Shown one piece after another: positions 45,070 to 54,943 of a stretch of 64,000 nucleotides of DNA (the stretch's first letter is position 1; every line of letters starts with the position of its first letter). The notes under the pieces were generated by a model. That model saw only the letters and a program-made list of their open reading frames with translations. It did no database searches and was not told the DNA's origin. The stretch is taken from assembly GCF_013364195.1 (NCBI RefSeq), contig NZ_CP054918.1, positions 2,097,001-2,161,000 of the forward strand, written 5' to 3'. Made by a program: the position numbers and the translations under genes. Origin of the DNA: Streptomyces sp. NA04227 (GTDB lineage Bacteria; Actinomycetota; Actinomycetes; Streptomycetales; Streptomycetaceae).

Positions 45070-46488
45070 ATGCCGCAGATGGACCAGCCGGCAGCCGGCA
45101 CGACGTGCCCGAACTGTGCGGAGCCCGCCGAGGCGGAGGACAGATTCTGCGGTGCCTGCGGGCACGATCTAGCGGCGAGGGCGGCTGTGTCCGATCCGGA
45201 CGACCGCGCGACGGTCGCGCTGTCCGTGACCGGCTCGGCCACGGCGCACGAGCAGGGCGGCACCGCCCGGGAGCACGAGGGCGCCGGGGGCGCGCACGCG
45301 GCCGGGACCGAGGTCCAGTGGCCCGAGGCGCCCGAGGTGGACAGCTCCGACCGTCCGGTGCCGGTGCACGACGGCGGTGAGCTGCCCGGCCTCGACTCGG
45401 GCGGCGACGAACTGCCGCCCGGCGAAGGGCAAGAGGAGCAGCGGGAGGTACGGCACGACCTGCGCGCCGGGTCCGCCGGGCAGCCGGAGGGCGACGACTA
45501 CCCACTGGCCGCACCGGCTCCGGCCGATCCCCGGATCAGCGGGCCCGCGGCTCAGGAGACGCCCGCCGCCGGGACCGTCGTGGGCGGGAAGGTGTGTGTG
45601 GCCTGCCGTCTGGGCCGGGTCGACACCGACGGCTACTGCGAGAACTGCGGCCACGCCCAGCCCCGGGAACGCGACCATCTGGAAGAGGAGTTGGGCGCCG
45701 TCGCGGCGGTCAGCGACCGCGGCCTGCGCCACCACCGCAACGAGGACGCCTTCGCGGTGTCCTCGACCGCGCTGCCGGACGGCTCGGAGGCGGTCGTGGC
45801 GGTCGTCTGCGACGGGGTGTCCTCGGCGACCCGCCCCGACGAGGCCTCGCTGGCCGCCTCACGGGCGGCGAACGAGACCCTGCTCGCCGCGCTCCCCCGG
45901 GGCACGCACCCGCAGCAGGCCATGCACGAGGCGATCCTGGCGGCCTCCGAGGCCGTCAACTCCCTTGCCGCACCCGGCGAAGGGCACAGCGACCAGAACG
46001 CGCCCGCGTGCACCCTGGTCGGCGCCGTGGTCGCCGGTGAACTCCTCACCGTCGGCTGGGTCGGCGACAGCCGCGCCTACTGGGTGCCGGTCGACCGCGC
46101 CGCACCCTCGGCCCGGCTCACCGAGGACGACTCCTGGGCGGCGCAGATGGTCGCCAACGGTCTGATGAGCGAGGCGGAGGCGTACGCGGACGAGCGGGCG
46201 CACGCGATCACCGGCTGGCTCGGGGCCGACGCCTACGAGGTGGAGCCGCACACCGCGTCGTTCAAACCGGACCGGCCCGGTGTCGTGGTGGTCTGCACGG
46301 ACGGCCTGTGGAACTACGCCGAGGCGGCCGAGGAGTTGGCGCGGGTCCTGCCCGTGGACGCCTCCCAGCGCCCGCTGCACAGTGCCCAGGTCCTGGTCGG
46401 TCACGCCCTCGACGGCGGGGGCCACGACAACGTAACAGTGGCGGTGGTGCCGTTCCCGCCTCCGGCGACGGGGGAAGTATCGGCCTGA
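45070..46488 (+). CDS. PP2C-family protein phosphatase with zinc ribbons
   Basis: This soluble phosphatase of about 472 residues begins two bases after the kinase stop (ATG 45070; GTG 45067 is also possible). An N-terminal ribbon (CPNCAEP ... FCGACGHD, about 13-35) leads into an acidic linker. A second ribbon (CVACRLGRVDTDGYCENCGH, about 176-195) precedes the PP2C domain (about 205-460). Metal-binding motifs are intact: SDRGLRHHRNEDAF, VVCDGVSS, VGWVGDSRAYW, VVVCTDGLWNY and GGGHDNVTV. It is the natural antagonist of the kinase next to it, removing phosphate from Ser/Thr. Confidence 0.92.
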   Translation: MPQMDQPAAGTTCPNCAEPAEAEDRFCGACGHDLAARAAVSDPDDRATVALSVTGSATAHEQGGTAREHEGAGGAHAAGTEVQWPEAPEVDSSDRPVPVHDGGELPGLDSGGDELPPGEGQEEQREVRHDLRAGSAGQPEGDDYPLAAPAPADPRISGPAAQETPAAGTVVGGKVCVACRLGRVDTDGYCENCGHAQPRERDHLEEELGAVAAVSDRGLRHHRNEDAFAVSSTALPDGSEAVVAVVCDGVSSATRPDEASLAASRAANETLLAALPRGTHPQQAMHEAILAASEAVNSLAAPGEGHSDQNAPACTLVGAVVAGELLTVGWVGDSRAYWVPVDRAAPSARLTEDDSWAAQMVANGLMSEAEAYADERAHAITGWLGADAYEVEPHTASFKPDRPGVVVVCTDGLWNYAEAAEELARVLPVDASQRPLHSAQVLVGHALDGGGHDNVTVAVVPFPPPATGEVSA

Positions 46489-46557
46489 GGCGCTCGATGT
46501 CCGGCGAAACCGCTGAAAAGGACAAGCGCCCCACGCATGTCTAGGGGGACTTGAAGG

Positions 46558-47901
46558 ATGGCGAATTTCTCGAAGCCGAACGGACCACGGTTCTCGGTCG
46601 AGGTGTACCAGAACGAGTACCTGCCCGAGGGCGGCCGCGAGGTCAACGCGATCGTCACGGTGACCGCCACCGGCGGCGGCACGGTGGGCAGTGCGGTCGC
46701 CGCACCGCACATGTACCGCCCGGGGGCACCCGACGCGGCGGTGGCGCTCATGGTCGACTGCTCGGGCTCGATGGACTACCCGGCGGCCAAGATGCGCGGC
46801 GCGCGGGAGGCGACGGCCGCGGCGATCGACACCCTGCGCGACGGGGTGCGGTTCGCGGTCATCGCCGGTACGCACGTGGCCAAGGAGGTCTACCCGGGCG
46901 GCGGGGCGCTCGCGGTGGCCGACACCCGTACCCGGGAAGAGGCCAAGCAGGCGCTGCGCAAGCTGTCGGCGGGCGGCGGTACGGCGATCGGTACCTGGCT
47001 GCGGCTCGCCGACAGCCTGCTGTCCCGGGCCGATGTCTCCATCCGGCACGGGATTCTGCTCACCGACGGCCGTAACGAGCACGAGGCGCCGGAGGACCTC
47101 AAGGCCGCTCTCGACTCCTGCGCGGGCAGCTTCACCTGTGACGCGCGTGGCGTGGGCACGGACTGGGAGGTGAAAGAAGTCACAGGAATCGCCTCCGCAC
47201 TGCTCGGCTCGGCCGACATCGTCGCCGATCCACAGGGCCTGACCGAGGACTTCACGCAGATGATGGAGTCCGCGATGGGCAAGGAGGTCGCGGACGTCGC
47301 GCTGCGGTTGTGGACACCGCTCGGCGCGGAGCTGCGTTTTGTGAAACAAGTCGCACCGACCGTCGAGGAGTTGACCGACCGGCGCACCATGGTCGGCCCG
47401 CGCGCGGGCGACTACCCCACCGGCTCCTGGGGCGACGAGTCCCGCGACTACCACCTCTGTATCGAGGTGCCGAACGCCGAGGTGGGCCAGGAGATGCTGG
47501 CCGCCCGTGTCTCGCTGGTGATTCCGCAGGCCGACGGCAGTGTGCAGACCCTCTCGCAGGGGCTGGTACGGGCCGTCTGGACCGAGGACATGGCCGCGTC
47601 CACCTCGATCAACCCCCAGGTCGCGCACTACACGGGGCAGGCCGAACTGGCACAGGTCATCCAGCACGGACTCGACGCACGCAAAGCGGGCGATCTGGAC
47701 GGAGCGACGGCCAAACTGGGGCGCGCGGTCCAACTGGCGGGCGCCCTCGGCAACTCGGATACGGCCAAGCTGCTCGCGAAGGTGGTGGACGTCGTGGACG
47801 AGGCGACAGGTACTGTGCGACTGAAGGCGAAGGTCGCCGACTCCGACGAAATGACTTTGGAGACCCGGTCGACAAAGACTGTCCGGGTCAAGAAGTCTTA
47901 G
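46558..47901 (+). CDS. VWA-domain protein of the PknG locus
   Basis: This cytoplasmic protein of 447 residues has a beta-sandwich start (about 1-60). A von Willebrand type A domain follows (about 60-240), with a complete MIDAS motif: DCSGSMD at about 66-72, a Thr in GGGTAIGT and an Asp in LLTDGRN. A beta-rich region (about 245-360) precedes a helical TPR-like end. It lacks a signal peptide. VWA proteins of this kind usually bind partners through a metal ion; here the likely partners are the kinase, phosphatase or FHA protein in the same operon. Confidence 0.85.
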   Translation: MANFSKPNGPRFSVEVYQNEYLPEGGREVNAIVTVTATGGGTVGSAVAAPHMYRPGAPDAAVALMVDCSGSMDYPAAKMRGAREATAAAIDTLRDGVRFAVIAGTHVAKEVYPGGGALAVADTRTREEAKQALRKLSAGGGTAIGTWLRLADSLLSRADVSIRHGILLTDGRNEHEAPEDLKAALDSCAGSFTCDARGVGTDWEVKEVTGIASALLGSADIVADPQGLTEDFTQMMESAMGKEVADVALRLWTPLGAELRFVKQVAPTVEELTDRRTMVGPRAGDYPTGSWGDESRDYHLCIEVPNAEVGQEMLAARVSLVIPQADGSVQTLSQGLVRAVWTEDMAASTSINPQVAHYTGQAELAQVIQHGLDARKAGDLDGATAKLGRAVQLAGALGNSDTAKLLAKVVDVVDEATGTVRLKAKVADSDEMTLETRSTKTVRVKKS

Positions 47902-48016
47902 CGTCGACAAAGAGCTTCCTGTCCAAGGAGACTTGGCCGGGCCTGCTCGCACGGTGACGCACACGTCCACTGAAACCGGCCCAGCAGGCCGGAGAAGGAG
48001 AGGGGGAGGCACCACC

Positions 48017-49810
48017 ATGCCGACCTGCCCGAACGGACACCAGTCGGTCTCCGACGACTGGTGCGAGGTCTGCGGTCACCGCATGGCCGGAGCCGTGCCG
48101 CCGCCCCCGCCGCCCGCAGGGCAGCAGCCCGGGCCCTTCGACAACCGGGACAACTGGGCGCCGCCACCGCCCCCGCCCGGCGCGGGTTACGGATATCCGC
48201 AGCAGGGCGGCCCTGGTGGCCCGCCACCTCCGCCCGGTGCGGGCGGCCCGCCGCCGCCCCCCGGCATGGGAGGTCCGCCACCGCCGCCGGGAATGGGCGG
48301 CCCGCCGCCCGGCGCCGGTGACCGGCACCTGTCGGCCGTACCGGATCTGCCCGGCGAACCTCAGTTGTGCCCGCAGTGCCGCACGCCCCGCGAGGGTGGT
48401 GCGCCGTTCTGCGAGGAATGCCGCTGGAACTTCCTGACCAATACGGCCACTTCGTACACGCCCGCGGCCCCGAGCGCGCCGCTGCCCGGCTCGGGTCCCG
48501 GTGGCCCCGGTCCCGGCGGCCCGGGTGGTCCCGGCGGTCCCGGTGGCCCGCACCAGGGGCACCCGTTCCCGCAGCAGGCGCCGCCGCCCGGCCAGGACTC
48601 GTACGACTACCAGGGCTCCCGCCCGTCGCAGATGAATCGTCCCGCCGAGCAGATCCACGGCGGGCCGCCGCCCTTCGGTGAGCAGCCGGGTGGGCCGGGT
48701 CCGGTGCCGCAGGGTCCGGGTGGTCCCGGCCCGATGGGCGGACCGCAGGGGCCTGGTGGACCTGATGGTTTCCCCGGTCCGGGTGGGCCCGGCGGTCCCG
48801 GTGGGCCTGGGGCGCCCGGAGGGTTTCCCGGTCACGGTGGGCCTGGTGGTCCCGGCGGTCCGGGTGGGCCGCAGGGGCACGGTGGCCCCGGCGGACCTGA
48901 TGGATTTGGTGGGCCCGGTGGGCCTCAGGGGCCCGGTGGCCCGCACGGTCCCGGTGGACCCGGTGGCTTCCCCGGTCCGGGTGGGCCCGGCGGTCCCGGT
49001 GGACTTGGTGGTCCGGGCGGTCCCGGTCCCGGTGGGCCGCAGGGCCCCGGCAACGAAGGACCGGGCGGACCGCAGGGTCCCGGACTCGGTGGGCCCGGTG
49101 GCCCGCAGGGACCTGGTGGCCCCGGCGGTCCTGGTGGCCCCGGCGGACCGCAGGGCCCCGGAGCCCCGCATGCCTTCCAGCAGCAGCCCGGACCGGGTGC
49201 GCCGTTCGCGCCGCCCGGAGCGGGTGCGCCGCCGCAGGGTGGTCCGGCCGGACCACCGCCGCCCGGCCAGTCGTTCGCGAACGAGGACGACTGGGTGCTG
49301 TCGCCGCCCTCGGCTCCCGCGAACGGCGGTGGCCCCGGGCCGGAGGGCTGGAACGGTCAGGCCGGTGCGCCCGGAACGCAGCCGCCGCAGTCGTACGCGC
49401 AGCCGGACAGCTGGACGGTCACGATCGGCCCCGACCGCGAGTACTTCATGGCGATGATGCAGCGCTCGGGTCCGGAGGCCTCGGGGCTCAACCTGCCCGC
49501 GTACTCCCCCGAGCAGCAGCGTCCGCTCACCGGCAACCAGCTCACCATCGGCCGCCGCCGCCACTCCACCGGTGATACTCCGGACATCGACCTGTCCGTA
49601 CCGCCGGAGGACCCGGGCGTCTCGCACCAGCACGCGATGCTCGTCCAGCAGCCGGACGGGTCGTGGGCGGTCGTCGACCAGAACTCCACCAACGGCACCA
49701 CGGTCAACGGCGGCGAGGAGCCGATCCAGCCCTTCGTGCCGGTCCCGCTCACGGACGGGGACCGGGTGCACGTGGGGGCGTGGACGACGATCACCGTGCG
49801 CCGGGGCTGA
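48017..49810 (+). CDS. FHA-domain protein with zinc ribbons and a collagen-like linker
   Basis: This cytoplasmic protein of 597 residues starts at ATG 48017 with GGGGGAGG upstream. Order: an N-terminal ribbon (CPNGHQ ... CEVCGH, about 4-22); a Pro/Gly linker with GGPPPPPG units; a second ribbon (CPQCRTP ... FCEECRW, about 119-141); about 240 residues dominated by G-P-G and G-P-Q triplets; and a C-terminal FHA domain (about 505-597; LTIGRRR, SHQHAML, NSTNGTTVNG). FHA domains bind phosphothreonine, so this is a plausible substrate or reader of the PknG-like kinase. GarA's N-terminal phosphorylation motif is not visible. Confidence 0.88.
   Translation: MPTCPNGHQSVSDDWCEVCGHRMAGAVPPPPPPAGQQPGPFDNRDNWAPPPPPPGAGYGYPQQGGPGGPPPPPGAGGPPPPPGMGGPPPPPGMGGPPPGAGDRHLSAVPDLPGEPQLCPQCRTPREGGAPFCEECRWNFLTNTATSYTPAAPSAPLPGSGPGGPGPGGPGGPGGPGGPHQGHPFPQQAPPPGQDSYDYQGSRPSQMNRPAEQIHGGPPPFGEQPGGPGPVPQGPGGPGPMGGPQGPGGPDGFPGPGGPGGPGGPGAPGGFPGHGGPGGPGGPGGPQGHGGPGGPDGFGGPGGPQGPGGPHGPGGPGGFPGPGGPGGPGGLGGPGGPGPGGPQGPGNEGPGGPQGPGLGGPGGPQGPGGPGGPGGPGGPQGPGAPHAFQQQPGPGAPFAPPGAGAPPQGGPAGPPPPGQSFANEDDWVLSPPSAPANGGGPGPEGWNGQAGAPGTQPPQSYAQPDSWTVTIGPDREYFMAMMQRSGPEASGLNLPAYSPEQQRPLTGNQLTIGRRRHSTGDTPDIDLSVPPEDPGVSHQHAMLVQQPDGSWAVVDQNSTNGTTVNGGEEPIQPFVPVPLTDGDRVHVGAWTTITVRRG
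48480..49170. repeat. Collagen-like GGN-CCN repeat tract
   Basis: Degenerate triplet-codon repeats (GGTGGGCCCGGT-type) encode Gly-Pro-Gly, Gly-Pro-Gln and Gly-Phe-Pro triplets within the FHA gene. The tract is an obvious slippage hot spot, so its assembled length should be treated with caution. Confidence 0.85.
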
Positions 49811-49854
49811 TCCCGAAGCAACCGCGACGGCGACAGCGACAAGAACACCAACAA

Positions 49855-49903
49855 CCGAAGGGCCATGGCCGCGGCGGATCTTCGCCGGGCCGTGGCCCTT
49901 CGG
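49855..49903. terminator. Terminator at the end of the PknG-type locus
   Basis: CCGAAGGGCCATGGCC pairs with GGCCGTGGCCCTTCGG (one G-T), between convergent genes. Confidence 0.85.
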
Positions 49904-49943
49904 CGTTCGCCGACGGCCCAACCGCCGCCCCACACAGGGCTCT

Positions 49944-50957
49944 TCACAGCCGCCAGGTGTACGGCCCCTCCGGATCGTCCAGCCAGGCCCACTGCTGCTC
50001 GCCGTCCACGGTGAGGCCGAAGCGGTCGCGGGAGGGCGCGCGCTCCGCCTCCCAGACGGCCATCGCCTCCTCGGGGTCGAGGGCGCCCGCGCTGAGCTGG
50101 GCGAAGAAGTGGAAGCCTTCGTCGGCGAGGAGGCGCGCGGGCACCCCGGCGGGCGGTGCGCTCTCGTCGGGGCGCCCGGGCCCGCGCAGCGGCACGAAGT
50201 ACGCGGGGGTCGCCAGGAAGCGTCCCTCCGCCCGGCCGGGGCCAAGGACGTCGAGGGCGGCGAGGCCGGTCGCCACCGGCGAGACGATCCGTGCCCCGGG
50301 CGCGCACTGCGCCGGCCAGGCCGGCGGGATGGCGGCCAGCGAGCAGGTGGCGATGACCCGGTCGTAGGGGGCGCGTTCCGGGCAGCCGAGGAAGCCGTCG
50401 CCGGTCACCACGGTCGGTGCCCAGCCCGCCGCCCGGAGATGGCCGCGCGCGGACTCGGTCAGCTCCTGGTCCAGATCGACGGTGGTGACCCGCTCCTGGC
50501 CGACCCGGGCCGAGAGCAGGGCGGCGTTGTACCCGGTGCCGGTGCCGATCTCCAGGACCCGGTCCCCGTCGCGCACCCGCAGTTCGGTGAGCATGCGTGC
50601 CATCAGCGAGGGCTGGCTCGCGGAGGAGAGCAGCTCCCCGTCGCGTACCCGGGTGGCCAGCGCCCCGTCCGCGTAGGCCCCGCGCAGCCAGCGGGCCCGC
50701 CGGTCCGGGTCGGAGTCCTCGCCCCACAGCCGCTCGAACCCGTCGTCGGCGCCGACGTAGTACCAGGGCACGAAGACATGACGCGGTACGGCCTCGAAGA
50801 TCCGGCGCCACTCCTCGCCGCCCTCGAAGGCCCCGCTCGACTCGATGCCCCGCACCATCTCGGCGCGGATCCCGGGAGCGGCCGCCTCCAGTTCCTCGTC
50901 GGCCAGGTACCGCGCGTACGGCTGCGTACCGGGGGCCTGTGGTCCGTACCTGCCCAT
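49944..50957 (-). CDS. SAM-dependent methyltransferase, protein-isoaspartate methyltransferase type
   Basis: This 337-residue soluble methyltransferase starts at the ATG before GRYGPQ (GGAGG is only one base upstream, so the start or leader is unusual). An N-terminal segment of the PCMT family (VPRHVFVP; SSASQPSLMARML) leads into the SAM motif I (VLEIGTGTGYNAALLS, about 125-140), with VTTVDLD and PYDRVIATCSL following. The C-terminal 130 residues are an extra domain that makes it longer than plain PCMT (about 215 residues). It may repair isoaspartate or methylate a specialised substrate; no peptide precursor gene is adjacent. Confidence 0.8.
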   Translation of the reverse strand: MGRYGPQAPGTQPYARYLADEELEAAAPGIRAEMVRGIESSGAFEGGEEWRRIFEAVPRHVFVPWYYVGADDGFERLWGEDSDPDRRARWLRGAYADGALATRVRDGELLSSASQPSLMARMLTELRVRDGDRVLEIGTGTGYNAALLSARVGQERVTTVDLDQELTESARGHLRAAGWAPTVVTGDGFLGCPERAPYDRVIATCSLAAIPPAWPAQCAPGARIVSPVATGLAALDVLGPGRAEGRFLATPAYFVPLRGPGRPDESAPPAGVPARLLADEGFHFFAQLSAGALDPEEAMAVWEAERAPSRDRFGLTVDGEQQWAWLDDPEGPYTWRL

Positions 50958-51042
50958 GCCTCCACTGTGCGGCGACGGCGGGCGGGACGCGAGACCCCGG
51001 GCGGCGCCGGTCGCGGAGCGCGGTCCGGAAAATGGGGGAAGT

Positions 51043-51234
51043 CCTAGGGCCTTTCGTTTGGATCTGGTCGGTCTGGTCGACGGTTCCTTGCGTTCGACCC
51101 GAGCGGGGTCTGGTGCGTGCAGCTGCAAGGCGGAGGATTGAGTCGACGCGGAGCGTCGGCGATTGACGACAACGCCGCAGATGTGCGTGCCAGACCCCGC
51201 GCCCCCCGGCAAGATCCAAACGAGAGGCCCTAGG
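51043..51234. mobile_element. 192-bp MITE-like element with 23-bp terminal inverted repeats
   Basis: The ends CCTAGGGCCTTTCGTTTGG-ATCT (51043-51065) and AGATCCAAACG-AGAGGCCCTAGG (51212-51234) are inverted copies with one mismatch. A nested inverted repeat, GCGGGGTCTGG/CCAGACCCCGC (51103-51113 / 51190-51200), lets the whole element fold into a hairpin. It has no coding capacity. I recall similar GATCCAAACGA-ended elements in many Streptomyces intergenic regions. The CTAG at each end could be part of the target site. Confidence 0.8.
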
Positions 51235-51265
51235 TCCGGGGTCCTCGTACGGCCCATCTGAGACC

Positions 51266-51679
51266 ATGGACGGTGTGAATGAGATTCCGCGCGGCACGCT
51301 TCAGGAGCAGACCTTCTACGAGCAGGTCGGCGGCGAGGAGACTTTCCGGCGCCTGGTGCACCGTTTCTACCAGGGAGTTGCCGAGGACCCGGTGCTCCGC
51401 CCGATGTACCCGGAGGAGGACCTCGGCCCGGCGGAGGAGCGCCTCGTCCTGTTCCTGATGCAGTACTGGGGTGGTCCGACCACGTACAGCGAGCAGCGCG
51501 GCCACCCGCGGCTGCGGATGCGTCACGCACCGTTCGTCGTCGACCGCGCCGCGCACGATGCCTGGCTCAGGCACATGCGTACGGCGGTGGACGAACTGGG
51601 CCTGTCGGAGGAGCTGGAGCAGACCCTCTGGAAGTACCTGACCTACGCCGCCGCGTCGATGGTGAACACCGCCGACTGA
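51266..51679 (+). CDS. glbO: Group II truncated haemoglobin (GlbO-like)
   Basis: This 137-residue globin has the two-over-two fold: [33 protein letters not shown] (B helix with Tyr B10, CD region), [25 protein letters not shown] (E/F region, proximal His in MRHAPF) and the late Trp (LWKYLTYAA) of group II. The start is ATG 51266; GTG 51275 is a close alternative. It binds haem and probably handles oxygen, nitric oxide or peroxide. It is monocistronic, flanked by the MITE-like element and a terminator. Confidence 0.9.
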   Translation: MDGVNEIPRGTLQEQTFYEQVGGEETFRRLVHRFYQGVAEDPVLRPMYPEEDLGPAEERLVLFLMQYWGGPTTYSEQRGHPRLRMRHAPFVVDRAAHDAWLRHMRTAVDELGLSEELEQTLWKYLTYAAASMVNTAD

Positions 51680-51700
51680 GCTCATACGTCAACCGAATCC

Positions 51701-51730
51701 GGCGGTGACACAGCGCGCTGTGTCACCGCC
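51701..51730. terminator. Perfect 30-bp palindrome, terminator
   Basis: GGCGGTGACACAGCG is followed directly by its exact reverse complement and then GTTTCGT, between convergent genes. Confidence 0.8.
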
Positions 51731-51792
51731 GTTTCGTCTGTCATGGGCGCCGCGTCCGCACTGCGTCGACGTCGCGTCGGCGTCGCTCCGGT

Positions 51793-52512
51793 TCAGGCCT
51801 GCGGCCCGGTCCCTCGTACCGGCATCACGTTCAACTGCCCTGCCCCGGACCGGCGGACCGCCACCGAACCGTGGGCGGTGCGCAGTCGCAGCCAGGGACC
51901 GGCCGCGAGCAGCGCGAGGCGGGAGTCCGCGTGCTCGGTGGGTGCGGGGCGCAGGAAGCCGAGTGAGTGTGCGGCGTGCGCGGCGCGCAGCGGCAGCGGG
52001 GTGTCGCCGAGGGGGCGGGACCAGATGTCCTGGCCGATCCGGTCGAGTTCCTCGCGGGTGCGCTGTGCGGGCGCCAACCGCTCGGTGCGGGACCGGAATT
52101 CGGCGACGACCTCGGCGACGGCCGTACGCAGCGACTCGGCCGGAGGCAGCCCCTCCAGCTCCCGCCAGCCGCCCCGCGGCGGCAGGATCCCGGCCCAGCC
52201 GGGGCCGGTGACCGGGTGCGGGACGAGTGCGGTGGCAGCCTGTTCGTCGATGTGCTCCAGGAGTTCACCGGCGGAGGCCGTGATGTCGAGGGCGGCTTCG
52301 AGGCCGTGCTCGTACGGCTTCGCGAGCCGGGCGGTGCGGATCGCGAGCACCTGGAAGCTGGGCGGGCGGCCGAAGACGGCCATGGTGGTGCCGGTGGCCT
52401 TGAGGCGGACCGCCGCGCCCCGGTCGTAGTGCAGCAGCCGTGCCAGGAAGGCGGCGAGATCCGCCGCCTCCCCGGCATCGGGGAAGTGCACCAGGGGCCC
52501 CAGGGCCGTCAT
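51793..52512 (-). CDS. Conserved hypothetical protein in the ettA group
   Basis: This 239-residue soluble protein overlaps the end of the thioesterase gene by an ATGA, so it is translationally coupled. Its first 100 residues include a beta-rich segment (RLKATGTTMAVFGRPPSFQVLAIRTARL). The middle is Pro- and Arg-rich, and the C-terminus returns to beta structure (PWLRLRTAHGSVAVRR). I recognise no domain. The fixed gene order after ettA and a thioesterase suggests a housekeeping role rather than an accessory one. Confidence 0.7.
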   Translation of the reverse strand: MTALGPLVHFPDAGEAADLAAFLARLLHYDRGAAVRLKATGTTMAVFGRPPSFQVLAIRTARLAKPYEHGLEAALDITASAGELLEHIDEQAATALVPHPVTGPGWAGILPPRGGWRELEGLPPAESLRTAVAEVVAEFRSRTERLAPAQRTREELDRIGQDIWSRPLGDTPLPLRAAHAAHSLGFLRPAPTEHADSRLALLAAGPWLRLRTAHGSVAVRRSGAGQLNVMPVRGTGPQA

Positions 52513-52985
52513 GCGACGCGTGCTCCCACGCCGTCGCCCGAGTCGTCCAGGTACTTCTCCAGGAAGAAGCGCTCCTCGTCGGTGATCCGGCGGGGACGCT
52601 GCCTGCTGAAGTCGAAGGGGACCACGACCGTGGAGGCCCGGACATAGACCGTGTTCGGCTCGTCGGAGTCCGGCAGGTCCTCGTCCGCACGGTCCTTGAT
52701 CTCGTACGCGATGGTGAGCGAGGCCGCCGAGATCCTGGTGACCCAGGACTCGACGACCACGGGCTCGTGCCGGTGCACCAGCGGACGCCGGTAGTCGATC
52801 TCGTGGCGGGCGACGACGGAACCGCCGGAGAACGACTCGGAACCGTTGCCCGGCGCCAGCCGGAACATGAAGTCGATGCGGGCCTCCTCCAGATAGCGGA
52901 GGAACACGACGTTGTTGACGTGGCCGAACGCGTCCATGTCCGACCAGCGCAACGGGCAACGGTAAAGGTGACGAGCCACGGACAC
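52509..52985 (-). CDS. Acyl-CoA thioesterase, hotdog fold
   Basis: This 158-residue enzyme of the 4HBT family has the signature RWSDMDAFGHVNNVVFLRYLEEARIDFM (residues 13-40, with the catalytic Asp in DMDAFGHVNN). The core strands follow, with a C-terminal tail of about 20 residues. It hydrolyses acyl-CoA thioesters. The GTG start follows directly on the ettA stop (TGAGTG), and its own end overlaps the next gene. The coupling to a translation factor is conserved-looking but unexplained. Confidence 0.88.
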   Translation of the reverse strand: MSVARHLYRCPLRWSDMDAFGHVNNVVFLRYLEEARIDFMFRLAPGNGSESFSGGSVVARHEIDYRRPLVHRHEPVVVESWVTRISAASLTIAYEIKDRADEDLPDSDEPNTVYVRASTVVVPFDFSRQRPRRITDEERFFLEKYLDDSGDGVGARVA

Positions 52986-54650
<1,665 letters not shown>

Positions 54651-54943
54651 GAGAAACCGTCCGGCAGCTTGTTTCCTGCAGTGTCATGAGCGACTCCGCC
54701 GTATGAAGGCAGACGGACTCCATACTGCCGTACCGGCCACCTGCGGGGGAAACCGCCTGGTAGGGGGCAGCGGCACACCAACTTCGATGCCGCCACGGAA
54801 GGCGGCACCCTTACGGCAAGTGACAATCCAGTGCCGCTGGGTGACCCTTCCGCGTCTGGCTGTGGTGCCGTACCGCCCGGCCCTGCACGCGAATCGTCGA
54901 CTCGCGTACGGGGCGGGCGGGTAGCGGGCCGCGGCCGGGAGGC
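54651..54943. other. 293-bp region upstream of ettA
   Basis: It separates ettA from the surface-protein gene. Weak hairpins (CGTACC ... GGTACG type) occur, and the left part could be an ettA leader. No gene and no recognised RNA family is seen. Confidence 0.4.

Noticed and set aside
42422..45514. A 1030-codon minus-strand frame across the kinase gene
   Set aside because: It has no motifs, and the plus-strand frame contains a complete kinase.
48017..49810. Possible secreted collagen-like adhesin
   Set aside because: There is no signal peptide, and the C-terminal FHA domain plus zinc ribbons indicate a cytoplasmic signalling protein.
47888..50245. A long minus-strand frame rich in Thr, Gly and Arg repeats that looked like a repetitive surface protein
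   Set aside because: It is the reverse reading of the Gly-Pro repeat tract in the FHA gene. It lacks a ribosome site and a signal peptide.
49944..50957. Possible lanthipeptide-associated O-methyltransferase
   Set aside because: No precursor or synthetase gene lies nearby; the solitary position favours a general PCMT-like enzyme.
54651..54943. Possible structured RNA leader of ettA
   Set aside because: Only weak hairpins are visible and no known ABC-F attenuator or riboswitch pattern was recognised.
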